A stretch of 64,000 nt of DNA from Paenibacillus prosopidis (GCF_003337375.1 NZ_QPJD01000002.1:248001-312000), one strand, 5' to 3'; shown: positions 35,147-45,459, counted from the stretch's first letter. A program made the numbers and translations. The notes: generated by a model from the sequence alone, not told the origin.

Positions 35147-35953
35147 TTACCCTTTAAGCTGTGAGACGAAATCGCCGATCTGCTTAAGACCCGCTTCGCG
35201 CGTACTCTCATCTTGAAGCAATGGGATAGCATTTTCTATGGTACGCACTATAGCGCTTCCCACGACTACACCGTCACACTGCTTCTCAAACCGTTCGACC
35301 TGCTCGCGGCTTGAAATGCCAAAGCCAATTGCGATCGGCAGTTCCGTCGCTTCGCGCACGGTTGCCAGAAACTCGTCGATACCGGTGTGAAAATCTGTCC
35401 TTACTCCCGTTACACCAAGCGATGAGACGCAATAAACAAACCCTTTCGCTTTGCTCGATATACGCACGACCCGATCCTTCGACGTCGGGGCTACAAGCGG
35501 AATGAGATGCACATTAGCCGCTTCCGCAAGCTGTCTGACCTCCTCGTCCTCTTCGATCGGCAAATCAGGAATAATGAGACCGCTGATCCCCTTGCTTTGA
35601 ACGAGCTGAAAAAATGCCTCCAAACCGTACTGAAACACCGGATTGAAGTAAGTAAACAAAATGAATGGTATTTTCACTCCAGCCTCACGCGCTTGCTCGG
35701 CTACATGGATGCAATCCTTGAGCGTAATGCTATTGAGCAACGCGCGCTCAGAAGCACGTTGAATGACAGGACCGTCCGCAAGCGGATCGGAGTAAGGAAC
35801 GCCGAGCTCAATCATATCAGCTCCGGATTGCTCCAGCGTTTTAATGATTTCAACCGATGTTTTCAGATCGGGGTCGCCCATCGTCAGAAACGGAATGAGC
35901 GCCGTCCGGCCTTCGGCTTTTATGCTTGCAAAAGCTGTATCAATGAGATTCAT
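35147..35953 (-). CDS. trpA: Tryptophan synthase alpha subunit
   Basis: 268 residues. TIM barrel cleaving indole-3-glycerol phosphate. Catalytic Glu in [16 protein letters not shown] and Asp in [10 protein letters not shown]; the phosphate site GFGISSREQ is present. GGGAGG lies upstream of the ATG, inside the trpB end (14-nt overlap). Last gene of the trp operon. Confidence 0.97.
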   Translation of the reverse strand: MNLIDTAFASIKAEGRTALIPFLTMGDPDLKTSVEIIKTLEQSGADMIELGVPYSDPLADGPVIQRASERALLNSITLKDCIHVAEQAREAGVKIPFILFTYFNPVFQYGLEAFFQLVQSKGISGLIIPDLPIEEDEEVRQLAEAANVHLIPLVAPTSKDRVVRISSKAKGFVYCVSSLGVTGVRTDFHTGIDEFLATVREATELPIAIGFGISSREQVERFEKQCDGVVVGSAIVRTIENAIPLLQDESTREAGLKQIGDFVSQLKG

Positions 35954-37145
35954 GCTTGTCGCCTCCCAAATAGCTCATAATCGCCTCTACGTCTTTATCG
36001 CCGCGACCTGACAAGCTGACGACGACTACCTTGTCTTTGTCCAGCGTAGGAGCAAGCTTGATCGTCTGGGCGATTGCATGGGCAGATTCGAGTGCAGGAA
36101 TAATGCCTTCCGTACGGGACAGCAGCTGCAGCGCCTCCAGTGCCTCTGCATCGGTTACTGGTACATATTCAGCACGCCCGGAATCCTTTAAGTAAGCATG
36201 CTCCGGTCCGATACCCGGATAGTCCAAACCTGCCGAAATCGAGTGCGCAGGCTGCACTTGCCCATGCTCGTCCTGCAACACGTAGCTCATGGAACCCTGG
36301 AAAACGCCATGACGTCCTTTGGTCATCGTTGCCGCGTGTTCAAGGGTGTCTACGCCGCGTCCTGCAGCTTCAACGCCAAGCAAACGGACGCTTTCATCTC
36401 CGACGAACGGATAGAAGATACCCATTGCATTACTTCCGCCGCCGACTGCTGCGACCACGTAATCAGGCAATCTGCCTTCCTCTGTCAATATTTGCTGACG
36501 CGCCTCGTCCCCAATAATTCGTTGGAAGTCCCGAACCATCATCGGATACGGATGCGGCCCCGTAACCGAACCCAAGATGTAATACGTATCGTCTACATGG
36601 CTTACCCAGTAGCGCAGCGTTTCGTTGCACGCATCCTTTAAGGTTCGTGTCCCGGATAATACGGGAACCACTTCAGAGCCCAGCAGCTGCATCCGGAATA
36701 CGTTGAGCTGCTGACGCTTCATGTCTTCCTCGCCCATAAACACTTTACACTCAAGTCCGAGCAAAGCGGCAATCGTAGCCGATGCAACGCCATGCTGTCC
36801 TGCACCTGTTTCAGCAATAATTTTCGATTTCCCCATCCGTTTGGCAAGCACGCCTTGTCCAATCGTATTATTAATTTTGTGGGCGCCTGTATGGTTCAGG
36901 TCCTCGCGCTTTAAGTATATTTTGGCTCCGCCAAGATGCTTGCTCAGACGTTCAGCATAATACAGCGAAGTTGGTCTGCCCGAATACTTATGCAATAAGT
37001 AACGAACTTCATCTTGAAACTCAGGATCCTTTGAGTAATGCTGATAAGCTTCCTCCAGCTCCAGCAATGCGTTCATAAGCGTTTCCGGTACGTATCTTCC
37101 GCCAAACTTTCCAAATCGGCCGTTCTGATCAGGTATTTGTGTCAT
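35940..37145 (-). CDS. trpB: Tryptophan synthase beta subunit
   Basis: 401 residues. PLP enzyme joining indole and serine; PLP lysine in [19 protein letters not shown] segment [11 protein letters not shown], and the phosphate loop GGGSNAMG. The start overlaps the trpF stop (ATGA). Confidence 0.98.
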   Translation of the reverse strand: MTQIPDQNGRFGKFGGRYVPETLMNALLELEEAYQHYSKDPEFQDEVRYLLHKYSGRPTSLYYAERLSKHLGGAKIYLKREDLNHTGAHKINNTIGQGVLAKRMGKSKIIAETGAGQHGVASATIAALLGLECKVFMGEEDMKRQQLNVFRMQLLGSEVVPVLSGTRTLKDACNETLRYWVSHVDDTYYILGSVTGPHPYPMMVRDFQRIIGDEARQQILTEEGRLPDYVVAAVGGGSNAMGIFYPFVGDESVRLLGVEAAGRGVDTLEHAATMTKGRHGVFQGSMSYVLQDEHGQVQPAHSISAGLDYPGIGPEHAYLKDSGRAEYVPVTDAEALEALQLLSRTEGIIPALESAHAIAQTIKLAPTLDKDKVVVVSLSGRGDKDVEAIMSYLGGDKHESH

Positions 37146-37819
37146 GCTTCCATCACCCTTCTTACAAATAATCGGATTTTGTCTATATCCTTCCGTCCGT
37201 CTGTCTCTACGCCGCTTGATACATCAATGCCGCCTGGTGAATAGGTGCGGAGCAGTTCCTGCACGTTACTCTCATGAAGGCCGCCAGCTACATATAGCGT
37301 AATTCCGAGTGACTCTGCAGCCTTATTATATTGTTCTATCGCTTCCCAATTGAACGTATGGCCGGTACCTCCGCCCGGGGCATCTATCAGGACGGCATCA
37401 ATAGTCCCTTTATACGGAGATAACCGTTCTATTGCTGACAGCCGCTCCTCCGGATCCGAATCCTGCTTGATCGAAAATACTTTCCATACCTGTACATTTA
37501 ATCGATCACGCACCTCGTTGCACAGCTCAGCCGATTCATTCCCATGCATTTGAACGACATCAAGCGGCGCTTGGGCTAAAATGGATGCGATATTCTCGAA
37601 TGATTCGTTCACGAACACGCCTACCGTTTGCGGTCGTTCTCCCCCGCTCGCCTTCAGACGATGAACGGCCGAAATTAAAACCGCAGCTGCAGGCGGCTCG
37701 ACCCGGCGTTTGCTGGGAGCAAATACGAAACCTACTTCATGAATAGGCAGTCCGTCCATGGCTTCAATCGTTTGAACATCCTTCAATCCGCATATTTTGA
37801 TACGCGGTTGCTGCTTCAT
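37142..37819 (-). CDS. trpF: Phosphoribosylanthranilate isomerase
   Basis: 225 residues. (beta/alpha)8 isomerase; catalytic Cys in KICGLK and Asp in [12 protein letters not shown]; phosphate-binding [10 protein letters not shown]. Overlaps trpC by ATGA and trpB by ATGA. Confidence 0.96.
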   Translation of the reverse strand: MKQQPRIKICGLKDVQTIEAMDGLPIHEVGFVFAPSKRRVEPPAAAVLISAVHRLKASGGERPQTVGVFVNESFENIASILAQAPLDVVQMHGNESAELCNEVRDRLNVQVWKVFSIKQDSDPEERLSAIERLSPYKGTIDAVLIDAPGGGTGHTFNWEAIEQYNKAAESLGITLYVAGGLHESNVQELLRTYSPGGIDVSSGVETDGRKDIDKIRLFVRRVMEA

Positions 37820-38616
37820 CGTACAATCACCGCGCCCATCAGATCGTTAACGGCACCGCCAACATCGTCATGCCGCATAAAATGCTCGCCGATCAACACG
37901 CCATGTGCCCCGACCGATTGCAAGTAGTCCATATCCGGTTTACCTGCGATCCCGCTTTCGCTTATCACGGTAACGTCTTTCGGCATTAGCCCGATTAACG
38001 CTTCAGTTGTCTTAAGATCCGTCACGAAAGATTTCAGATCGCGATTATTGATACCAATAAGCTTAGCCTTATTAAGCTCCAGTACGCCTTCAAGCTCCTC
38101 TTGGTTATGAACCTCAACAAGTACATCTAATCCGAGCGCCTTCGCGAGATCATGGAATTCGCCAAGCTGTGCAGGCGTTAAAATAGCGGCAATAAGTAAT
38201 ATCGCGTCAGCGCCGATTAAGCGAGCCTCATAAATTTGACGGTGATCGATCGTAAAATCCTTGCGCAGCAGAGGTACCTTTACCGTCTCCCGGACCCTAC
38301 TCAGAAATTCGTTGGAGCCTTGAAAATAATCACGGTCTGTAAGTACCGAGATACAGTCTGCTCCAGCGGCTTCGTATGCTGCGGCTAGCGTCGCCGGTTC
38401 AAAATCAGCCCGGATCAGTCCCTTTGACGGGGAAGCTTTCTTCACCTCGGCGATTAGCCCCATGCTCCGATTGCGGCCTGCAGCCGTTAAAGCACGTTCA
38501 AAGCCTCGGCAGTCCTCCAGCTTCGCGATTTGTTTCTCAACCTCTGCCAGTTGAAAATGAGCGGCAAGCGCTTCGACCTCCGCTCGCTTCGTTGCTACAA
38601 TTTTATCCAGAAACAT
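37816..38616 (-). CDS. trpC: Indole-3-glycerol phosphate synthase
   Basis: 266 residues starting at MFLDKIVATKRAEV, with AGGAG 9 nt upstream; an open frame runs 74 codons further but overlaps trpD and is not family-like. Key segments: IAEVKKASPSKGLI (catalytic Lys), LLRKDFTID, VISESGIAGK. The start overlaps trpD by 14 nt. Confidence 0.97.
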   Translation of the reverse strand: MFLDKIVATKRAEVEALAAHFQLAEVEKQIAKLEDCRGFERALTAAGRNRSMGLIAEVKKASPSKGLIRADFEPATLAAAYEAAGADCISVLTDRDYFQGSNEFLSRVRETVKVPLLRKDFTIDHRQIYEARLIGADAILLIAAILTPAQLGEFHDLAKALGLDVLVEVHNQEELEGVLELNKAKLIGINNRDLKSFVTDLKTTEALIGLMPKDVTVISESGIAGKPDMDYLQSVGAHGVLIGEHFMRHDDVGGAVNDLMGAVIVR

Positions 38617-39655
38617 GGGCCAACTCTCCTGTCGTTTGAATAAGGCTAACCAGCTTCCGCTCTGCCTTGCCTGAATCAATAACTTCAGCAGCAATAGCTG
38701 CTCCTTCGCGAAGCGACGAAGCCGCACCGCCAACATAAATGCATGCCCCTGCGTTCGCAAGCACAATATCCCGGTAAGCTCCGCGCTGCTCCCCGGCGAA
38801 GATCGCACGTATAAGCGAAGCGTTGACAGCCGGCTCACCGCCCATTACATCGGTAATTGGGTGACGGCTCAACCCAAGCTCTTCTGGCGTTAAGTCGAAC
38901 GTTCGCACTTTCCCGTCAAGCAGCTCCGAAATTTGTGTCGGAGCGGAAATGCTGATCTCATCCAAGCCGTCATGACTGCTGACGACCATCGCCCGCTTCA
39001 AACCGAGCTCGCCGAGCACTTCGGCAACTGTAGAGGTACGTGAACGATCATACAGCCCGAGAAGCTGTCTGTCGGCACCAGCTGGATTGGTGAGCGGTCC
39101 TAACATGTTGAAAATAGTGCGTATGCCAAGCTCGCGTCTTGGCGCTGCTGCATGGCGCAGCGACGGATGATACAGCTGGGCGAACATGAAGCAGATGCCT
39201 ATATCATTTAGGCATTGAGCAGCTTGCTCGGGAGTAATCGTAATCTGCACGCCCAATGCTTCCAGCACGTCTGCGCTTCCCGTTTTGCCGGACATCGCCC
39301 GATTGCCATGCTTTGCCACGCGAATGCCTGCCGCGGCAGCGATAATGGATGATGCTGTTGAAATATTGAATTTATGAATGCCGGAGCCGCCGGTACCGCA
39401 TGTATCCAGCAAGCCCTCCTGTTCGGTCTCGACTCGGCCCGAATGAGCGCGCATCACTTCGGCGAAGCCGGTTATTTCGTCTTTCGTCTCTCCCTTCATT
39501 CGCATAGCGGTAAGGACACCGGCAATTTGTACAGCCGTCGCTTCACCGCTCATAATAATGTTCATAACGGATTTCGCTTGCTCTCTCGTCAGATCGGAGC
39601 CGCCAATGAGCTGACCAAGCGCTTGCTGCATCGTTATCGCTTCGTTCGCCTGCAT
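38603..39655 (-). CDS. trpD: Anthranilate phosphoribosyltransferase
   Basis: 350 residues. PRPP-binding CGTGGSGIHKFNIST and KHGNRAMSGKTGSADVLEALG are intact. The ATG overlaps the trpE stop by one base (TAATG). trpG is absent from the operon, as in B. subtilis where the amidotransferase subunit is shared with folate synthesis. Confidence 0.97.
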   Translation of the reverse strand: MQANEAITMQQALGQLIGGSDLTREQAKSVMNIIMSGEATAVQIAGVLTAMRMKGETKDEITGFAEVMRAHSGRVETEQEGLLDTCGTGGSGIHKFNISTASSIIAAAAGIRVAKHGNRAMSGKTGSADVLEALGVQITITPEQAAQCLNDIGICFMFAQLYHPSLRHAAAPRRELGIRTIFNMLGPLTNPAGADRQLLGLYDRSRTSTVAEVLGELGLKRAMVVSSHDGLDEISISAPTQISELLDGKVRTFDLTPEELGLSRHPITDVMGGEPAVNASLIRAIFAGEQRGAYRDIVLANAGACIYVGGAASSLREGAAIAAEVIDSGKAERKLVSLIQTTGELAHVSG

Positions 39656-41226
39656 TATTGACCGAGCCCCTCTCCCGCTTTGACATAGTAATCCATATTG
39701 ATCGAATTGGCAGCGCCCTCTTGCCCTTTCGGCTGCGCGAAAATCGCTTCGGCGGCGCGAATCGCCTTAAGCATGCCTTTCGCCTTGTTAACCGTCTCCA
39801 TATATTCGCTTTCAGGAACCGAATCCCATACGATACCCGCACCGGCTTGCACATATGCTTTACCTTGCTTGAAAATAATCGTCCGAATTGTAATGCAGGT
39901 GTCCATCGATCCTCCAAAGCCCAAATATCCGATTGCGCCTGCATATGCGCCCCGAGCTTCATTTTCCAGCTCGGCAATGATTTCCATTGCTCTCAGCTTA
40001 GGCGCTCCTGATACCGTACCCGCCGGCAAGCATGAAACGAAAGCATCAAAAAAGTCTTTATCCTTATGCAGCTTGCCCGACACGTTGGATACAATGTGCA
40101 TGACATGCGAGTAGCGCTCAATTTCCATAAACGAATCGCATTTCACCGAACCGAACTCTGAGACGCGTCCGATATCATTACGTCCGAGGTCAACAAGCAT
40201 CAGATGCTCGGCACGCTCTTTCTCATCCGCAAGCAGCTCAAGCTCGAGCGCCTTATCCTCTTCCACTGTTTTGCCGCGGGGCCGTGTGCCTGCGATCGGA
40301 CGCGTCTCCACCCGGTCACCATCAACCTTAACCAGTGCTTCAGGCGACGTACCGACAATAACTTCCTCGCCCATTTTCAGATAGTACATATAAGGGGAAG
40401 GGTTCATCGTACGGAGTACCCTGTACACATGCAGCGGGTCGATATCCGTCTCGATGCTGAAGCGTTGGGACAATACCACTTGAAAAATATCTCCCGCCCG
40501 AATATACTTTTTCGCCTGCTCAATGTTCGAAATAAACTGCTCCTTCGTTACATTCGATTGAATATCACCCAGCTCATGATCGACTTGGATGGATGCTCCT
40601 GCTGTAACCGGTATCGACACCGGCTGCTGCAGTCTTACAATTGTTGCTTCGATCTTGGCAACCGCCGCTTCATAATATTTCGCAATATCAGCGTCCGTTG
40701 CACCTTCCTTGATATGAACGTTGCCGACAATTTGCAGCTGCTGCTTAAAATGATCGAATACGATAACTTGGTCGCAAAACATAAATTGCAAGTCGTTCAT
40801 ATTCAAATCATCTACTCTGTGGGCAGGAAGCTTCTCGTAATACTGCAGCAGATCATAACCAAAAAATCCGATTGCTCCACCTGTAAAGGGAGGCAGTTCC
40901 GGGTGTGAAGGACTGCGGAATGAACGCAAATGGGCTTTAAGAAGCTCAATCGGTTTATCGTTAAGAGTATGCTTCTGACCGTTATGCTCCATTACCATTT
41001 CACCATTTTTGCCGTAAAGCATCATAAAGGGATCCGTTCCGATGAATGAGTAACGTGCCCATTTTGCTCCACCCTCGACGCTTTCCAGCAGGAAGGCATG
41101 TTTCTCCTTCGCAAAGTGCTGAAACAATCGGATTGGCGTTTCCGTATCAGCCATCATATAACGAACGATCGGTATTAAATTGTATTGACCGGCAAGACGT
41201 GTGACCTGCTGCAGCTCATTTGACAT
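39655..41226 (-). CDS. trpE: Anthranilate synthase component I
   Basis: 523 residues. Chorismate-using enzyme; LLESVEGG (Trp-binding LLES motif), PSPYMYYLK, RPIAGTRPRGKT, ELLADEKERAEHLMLVDLGRND and GTVSGAPKLRAMEII. ATG at 41226 lies 9 nt after GGAGG. It is preceded by a TRAP-controlled leader with a terminator. Confidence 0.97.
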   Translation of the reverse strand: MSNELQQVTRLAGQYNLIPIVRYMMADTETPIRLFQHFAKEKHAFLLESVEGGAKWARYSFIGTDPFMMLYGKNGEMVMEHNGQKHTLNDKPIELLKAHLRSFRSPSHPELPPFTGGAIGFFGYDLLQYYEKLPAHRVDDLNMNDLQFMFCDQVIVFDHFKQQLQIVGNVHIKEGATDADIAKYYEAAVAKIEATIVRLQQPVSIPVTAGASIQVDHELGDIQSNVTKEQFISNIEQAKKYIRAGDIFQVVLSQRFSIETDIDPLHVYRVLRTMNPSPYMYYLKMGEEVIVGTSPEALVKVDGDRVETRPIAGTRPRGKTVEEDKALELELLADEKERAEHLMLVDLGRNDIGRVSEFGSVKCDSFMEIERYSHVMHIVSNVSGKLHKDKDFFDAFVSCLPAGTVSGAPKLRAMEIIAELENEARGAYAGAIGYLGFGGSMDTCITIRTIIFKQGKAYVQAGAGIVWDSVPESEYMETVNKAKGMLKAIRAAEAIFAQPKGQEGAANSINMDYYVKAGEGLGQ

Positions 41227-41270
41227 TCCGAACAACCTCCCTGTGTACTAAACATTGAAACAAAGTAAAA

Positions 41271-41298
41271 CAAAAAAAGCTCCTGCCTGAGCAGGAGC
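41271..41298 (-). terminator. trp leader attenuator
   Basis: GCTCCTGC (41298-41291 in the minus direction) pairs with GCAGGAGC (41286-41279) around TCAG and is followed by seven Us, 45 nt before trpE. The segment CCTGCTC (41295-41289) is complementary to GAGCAGG in the TRAP site. Confidence 0.9.
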
Positions 41299-41440
41299 GT
41301 TGGTTTAGATGATGACGAAAGTGTGTAAGCGGAAAAAGATACATTTGCGGATACGGTGAAACAGCACTAGTACCATCCTATTCGCATGCGCAATAGACGG
41401 TAAAGCTCTTTCCATAATCCCGTAACGGCAACTGCCTTTA

Positions 41441-41504
41441 CTCTGCTTCTCTCAACTAGTCTCGACTCATCTCTACTCAGCTCAAAACCTGCTCTGCTAC
41501 TCTC
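41441..41504 (-). promoter_or_regulatory. TRAP-binding site in the trp leader
   Basis: Reading the minus-strand RNA from 41504: GAG, UAG, GAG, then an 8-nt gap, GAG, GAG, GAG, GAG, GAG, UAG, GAG, AAG, GAG, each separated by exactly 2 nt except the one gap. That is eleven (G/U)AG and one AAG triplet at 5-nt period, the known TRAP target form. The gap holds most of the GAGCAGG segment (41494-41488) that can pair with the terminator. The rest of the leader to trpE shows no other structure that I could assign. Confidence 0.92.
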
Positions 41505-41517
41505 ACTTACGCTATTC

Positions 41518-41547
41518 AATATACAACACCGAACGGCTGCGCGTCAA
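41518..41547 (-). promoter_or_regulatory. Sigma-A promoter of the trp operon
   Basis: TTGACG (41547-41542), 18-bp spacer, TATATT (41523-41518). Transcription would start near 41511, a few bases before the TRAP site. Confidence 0.75.
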
Positions 41548-41559
41548 CATGGGATGAAC

Positions 41560-41588
41560 CCTACGAAGTAAGTTTTGTGATGCAAAAC
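41560..41588. repeat. Degenerate copy of the 38-nt hairpin repeat
   Basis: GTTTTG-TGATG-CAAAAC (41572-41588) with CTACGAAGTAA before it resembles, in reverse orientation, the repeat seen upstream of hbs and yphF. It sits between aroH and the trp promoter. Confidence 0.45.
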
Positions 41589-41596
41589 GTTTGGGC

Positions 41597-41965
41597 TTAG
41601 GCCTTAGACAGATCCGGGCGGAGCGCCTGCGCGCCGCTTAAATAAACGTGACGGATTTCGGCTTGGCTTTTGTCCGTGTTTATTAAAACCATCAAACGGA
41701 TGCATCGCTCCAAGCTGCCTTTCACCGGTACCTCAAGCGCGCACATAAGCGGGACAAGCTCCCAGCCTTGCATTTGACGGATCGCCCGCGCTGGAAAGGT
41801 CTCATCTAAATCGCTCGTAACGGTCACGAACACACTGCAAATGTCGTCAGGCACAATTTGATTGTCTGCTACAATCCCGTTTAACAACTCAACCGTAGCG
41901 TTTAAAATGGGCTGTTCCTCATTGACATCAACGGTAATCGCTCCGCGAATTCCTCTTACACTCAT
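41597..41965 (-). CDS. aroH: Chorismate mutase, AroH type
   Basis: 122 residues. Monofunctional trimeric mutase making prephenate; VRGIRGAITVD at the N-terminus, FVTVTSDLDETFPARAIRQ, and LRPDL at the C-terminus. The ATG at 41965 overlaps the aroB stop (ATGA) and has AGGAGGG upstream. Confidence 0.95.
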   Translation of the reverse strand: MSVRGIRGAITVDVNEEQPILNATVELLNGIVADNQIVPDDICSVFVTVTSDLDETFPARAIRQMQGWELVPLMCALEVPVKGSLERCIRLMVLINTDKSQAEIRHVYLSGAQALRPDLSKA

Positions 41966-43065
41966 CGCTGCCCGCCCTCCTGTTTCAATTGCTCCACAAT
42001 TTCCCGTACCCACGCTACCTGAACATCGGGTTTAATTTCGACTTTGCCGATAGCGGTTGGAACAACGAATACCATCGTGCCCTCTGTGAACTTCTTATCA
42101 TGCATCATCGCTTCCATGACGGCATCGACATCAAAGTGCTCCGGTAACCTTACAGGCAGACCGCAGGCCGCGAGCACTCGCTTCGTTACTGTATATACCT
42201 CTTCAGGAGCGCCGTAGCGCAGACCAAGCTTTGCAGATCCGATCATTCCGATTGAAATGGCTTCGCCATGAAGCAGCTCATTATAGCCGGCAACCGCTTC
42301 TAATGCATGCCCGATCGTATGACCTAGGTTCAAAATGGCCCTCAAATCGTTCTCGCGCTCATCCTGCGACACAACGGCCGCTTTCACGCTGCAGCCCTTA
42401 TACAAAGCGTAACCAAGCGCATCCGGATCAAGAGCGAGCAGCTTCTCCGCATGCTCTTCACACCAATCCACGAACGTCTCGTCCCAGATCAATCCGTGCT
42501 TAACGACCTCGGACAGTCCAGCCTTTACCTCTCTAGGAGGAAGCGTTTGAAGGAGATGTAAATCGTATAAGACCATTTCCGGCTGATGGAAAGCTCCGAT
42601 AATATTTTTGGCCAACGGATGGTTAACTGCAACTTTTCCGCCGACGCTGCTGTCATGCGCGAGTATCGTTGTAGGAACTTGAACAAACTTAATGCCTCGC
42701 ATGTAGGAGGCTGCTACATATCCGGCCAAATCGCCGACAACGCCGCCGCCAAGCGCTACAATCGTAGATTTGCGGTCAAGGCCTTCCTGGAGCGCCTTCG
42801 TAACGAGCGACTCAAGCATAGAAAGCGACTTTGAGCTTTCACCTGAAGGAACAACGGCACTAACCGTTTTGAAGCCCGCACCTGCGAGCTCCGATTCAAG
42901 CGCTTGTAAGTGCAGCCCGGCCACATGAGAGTCCGTAATAATCATCAAGGGAGATTTCGTGCTAATACCGTGCTTTAAAAAATAGGAAGAGGCCTCCTTC
43001 AAGAGACCCTCTCCGATATAAATAGGATAAGAGCGTTCGCCTAATTCGACAGTGAGCTCACGCAT
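41962..43065 (-). CDS. aroB: 3-dehydroquinate synthase
   Basis: 367 residues. NAD- and metal-dependent cyclase of the shikimate pathway. VPSGESSKSL, LGGGVVGDLAGYVAA, VPTTILAHDSSVGGKVAVN and metal ligands in LNLGHTIGHALE and LHGEAISIGM. Follows aroC after two bases. Confidence 0.97.
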   Translation of the reverse strand: MRELTVELGERSYPIYIGEGLLKEASSYFLKHGISTKSPLMIITDSHVAGLHLQALESELAGAGFKTVSAVVPSGESSKSLSMLESLVTKALQEGLDRKSTIVALGGGVVGDLAGYVAASYMRGIKFVQVPTTILAHDSSVGGKVAVNHPLAKNIIGAFHQPEMVLYDLHLLQTLPPREVKAGLSEVVKHGLIWDETFVDWCEEHAEKLLALDPDALGYALYKGCSVKAAVVSQDERENDLRAILNLGHTIGHALEAVAGYNELLHGEAISIGMIGSAKLGLRYGAPEEVYTVTKRVLAACGLPVRLPEHFDVDAVMEAMMHDKKFTEGTMVFVVPTAIGKVEIKPDVQVAWVREIVEQLKQEGGQR

Positions 43066-43067
43066 TC

Positions 43068-44237
43068 TTAGTACCTTCCTAGCTGATCAAGATAGTTATT
43101 TAGATTAGCGCGAATTTCTTCTATGGAGTCTCCCCCGAATTTCTCAAGAAATGCCTTCGCCACTTCCCAAGCGACTACATGCTCCATCACGACGCTCGCT
43201 GCAGGAACCGCACAGCTGTCGGAGCGTTCTACTTGAGCGGTGAACGGCTCCTTCGTATCGATATCGACGCTCCGGAGCGGCTTGTAAAGCGTTGGAATCG
43301 GCTTCATTACGCCGCGCACAACAATTTGCTCGCCATTTGTCATACCGCCCTCGAAGCCGCCGAGACGGTTCGTTGCACGGTGATACCCGCGCTCCGCATT
43401 GTACATAATTTCGTCATGTACCTGTGAGCCGCGAAGCTTAGCGGCCTCAAATCCGATTCCGATTTCACAGCCCTTGAACGCGTTAATGGACACGACCGCT
43501 TGCGCAATTCGTCCATCCAGCTTGCGATCCCACTGCACGTGGCTGCCAAGGCCAATCGGCACACCTTCGATAATGCATTCGACGATTCCGCCGATCGAGT
43601 CGCCTTCCGCTTTAATTTGGTCGATATAATCCGTCATCTTCTGCTCGGTTTCCTTGTCTACGACACGAACGGACGACTCCTCCGTCAGGCGGATCAATTC
43701 ATCAACAGGAAGCTGGTTGGCAGGCGCTTCAATTTCACCGATACGGATAACTTGTCCCGCAACTTTAATGCCGAATTCAGCAAGCAATTGGCGCGCAACC
43801 GCTCCGACAGCCACACGTGCTGCCGTTTCGCGGGCGCTGGAACGCTCCAAAACGTTCCGCAAATCCTTCAGATCATATTTCAATCCGCCGTTAAGATCGG
43901 CGTGACCGGGACGCGGACGGTGAACCCGGCGCTTCTCTTCGTCGCCGCCTTCAATCGGCTCAATATTCATAACGGAGGTCCAATGCTTCCAGTCGTTATT
44001 TTCAACGACAAGCGCTACAGGAGCACCAGTCGTTTTACCATGGCGCACTCCTCCGACGATGTTAGCGGTGTCCTTCTCAATTTGCATACGACGGCCCCGG
44101 CCGTGACCTTTCTGGCGGCGATGCAGTTGAAAGTTCAATTCCTCGAAATCAATTGTTAAATTACTGGGTAGTCCTTCAATAATAGCTGTCAATTGGGGAC
44201 CATGGGTTTCCCCCGCTGTCAAATACCTTAAACTCAA
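43068..44237 (-). CDS. aroC: Chorismate synthase
   Basis: 389 residues. FMN-dependent final step to chorismate. [13 protein letters not shown] at the N-terminus, [37 protein letters not shown] and the C-terminal [16 protein letters not shown] at 44237 is chosen: AAGGAGGAG is 6 nt upstream, and a TTG six codons earlier is inside that site. Own promoter at 44307-44335. Confidence 0.96.
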   Translation of the reverse strand: MSLRYLTAGETHGPQLTAIIEGLPSNLTIDFEELNFQLHRRQKGHGRGRRMQIEKDTANIVGGVRHGKTTGAPVALVVENNDWKHWTSVMNIEPIEGGDEEKRRVHRPRPGHADLNGGLKYDLKDLRNVLERSSARETAARVAVGAVARQLLAEFGIKVAGQVIRIGEIEAPANQLPVDELIRLTEESSVRVVDKETEQKMTDYIDQIKAEGDSIGGIVECIIEGVPIGLGSHVQWDRKLDGRIAQAVVSINAFKGCEIGIGFEAAKLRGSQVHDEIMYNAERGYHRATNRLGGFEGGMTNGEQIVVRGVMKPIPTLYKPLRSVDIDTKEPFTAQVERSDSCAVPAASVVMEHVVAWEVAKAFLEKFGGDSIEEIRANLNNYLDQLGRY

Positions 44238-44306
44238 CCAAAGCTCCTCCTTCAAAGCAAGCCTGTAAGCGCCCGCTAGGTTTTACTGCCCGAAACATCT
44301 TTGCTC

Positions 44307-44335
44307 ATTATAGTACAGCGCTTCCTGTTTGACAA
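44307..44335 (-). promoter_or_regulatory. Sigma-A promoter of aroC-aroB-aroH
   Basis: TTGTCA (44335-44330), 17-bp spacer, TATAAT (44312-44307), about 70 nt before aroC. Confidence 0.82.
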
Positions 44336-44370
44336 GAATTTGCACGGCCCGTCAAGACTTCTTAAAGGTC

Positions 44371-44423
44371 AAAAAAAGAGGCTGGTTGGTTTGTCTTCTG
44401 AAGAAGACAAACCAATCAGCCTC
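44371..44423 (-). terminator. Long-stem terminator between the cheR group and aroC
   Basis: A 22-bp inverted repeat (44378-44399 with 44402-44423, one mismatch) ends in a seven-U run in the minus direction. It separates the ndk/cheR transcript from aroC. Confidence 0.9.
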
Positions 44424-44439
44424 AACACCTTGCGCCTTT

Positions 44440-44607
44440 TTAACTGTTAACTGAGCGTTTCTTGCGCAGCGCAGTTCCATCGTTTATAAGCTGCGGGTCA
44501 TTAACGAGTCTTAACATTTGCCCGCTATCGACCCCAATGATTTGCGCACATTCTTGAATCGAAATAAAACCGCGCCTATATGCGGCTATTACTTTACGCT
44601 TATCCAT
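44440..44607 (-). CDS. Small helix-turn-helix-like protein
   Basis: About 55 residues: MDKRKVIAAYRRGFISIQEC followed by a helix-turn-helix-like AQIIGVDSGQMLRLVN and a basic end (RKKRS). ATG at 44607 lies 11 nt after GGAGG; ATGs four and eight codons earlier are possible but touch that site. Not a named family that I know. It lies after cheR and before a strong terminator. Confidence 0.65.
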   Translation of the reverse strand: MDKRKVIAAYRRGFISIQECAQIIGVDSGQMLRLVNDPQLINDGTALRKKRSVNS

Positions 44608-44679
44608 TTCACGCTTCATCCTCCAAGTCATCCGGTTATGACTAGTATAGGAGAAGATGGAAATCGGTATACATCCTGC

Positions 44680-45459
44680 TTACACAAGGCGGTAAAAGAA
44701 AGTATCAGCCGTTTCAAATCCGTATTGTGCCGGCGAGAATATTTGTTCGGTGCTGCCGACGAACAACAGCCCTCCCGGCTTCAATGCTTTTGCAAACTTG
44801 TGATACAACAGATGCTTTGCCTCTTCAGTAAAATAGATCATGACATTGCGGCACACAATTAAGTCGAACGAGCCATCAAATGGGTCATGCAGCAAATTCT
44901 GCTGCTTGAATTGAATAAATTGCTTAAGCTGCTCCGATATGAGAAAAGCCCCATCCGCTTGCTTAAAATATTTTTGCCGGCATATCGCGGGTACATCACG
45001 CAGCGAGCGCTCCAAATAGCTGCCTTCCATCGCCTTCTGCAGTACGTTTGAATCAAGATCCGACGCGAGCAGCGTTGACCGATGCAGCGCCCCCAGCTCC
45101 GACAATATCATAGCGAGCGTATATGGCTCCTCACCGGTAGAGCAAGCTGCACTCCACACCTTAAGACGGCCCGACGATTGCAGCATCTCAGGAAAAAAAC
45201 GATTCTGCAGCACTTCCCACCGGGATGGGTTACGCCAAAACTCGGAAACGTTAATCGTCATGCGATCCAGAAACTCATTCAGCAAGCTGCGGTTCTGTTC
45301 AATAGCCTTCCAATATAGCTCAAAAGTCTGAAATCCGTGCTTCATTCGCAAGGTTGTAAGCCTGCGTTTCATTTGAGCTTCTTTGTATTGCGATAAATCG
45401 ATGTCGGTCTTTTGCTTAATCCGAACTATAAATTGTGCAAAATCATGATCCTCAAGCAT
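44680..45459 (-). CDS. cheR: Chemotaxis receptor methyltransferase
   Basis: 259 residues. SAM-dependent methylation of receptor glutamates. N-terminal helical domain, then NVSEFWRNPSRWEVL, the SAM motif WSAACSTGEEPYTLAMIL, FDLIVCRNVMIYF and LLFVGSTEQI. ATG at 45459 has GGAGG 5 nt upstream. Placed between ndk and aroC as in B. subtilis. Confidence 0.95.
   Translation of the reverse strand: MLEDHDFAQFIVRIKQKTDIDLSQYKEAQMKRRLTTLRMKHGFQTFELYWKAIEQNRSLLNEFLDRMTINVSEFWRNPSRWEVLQNRFFPEMLQSSGRLKVWSAACSTGEEPYTLAMILSELGALHRSTLLASDLDSNVLQKAMEGSYLERSLRDVPAICRQKYFKQADGAFLISEQLKQFIQFKQQNLLHDPFDGSFDLIVCRNVMIYFTEEAKHLLYHKFAKALKPGGLLFVGSTEQIFSPAQYGFETADTFFYRLV

Noticed and set aside
38617..38838. 74-residue extension of trpC
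   Set aside because: It lies over trpD in another frame and is not like any TrpC; AGGAG and the family start support 38616.
40204..40908. 234-codon plus-strand frame over trpE
   Set aside because: Antisense shadow of trpE with no start signal.
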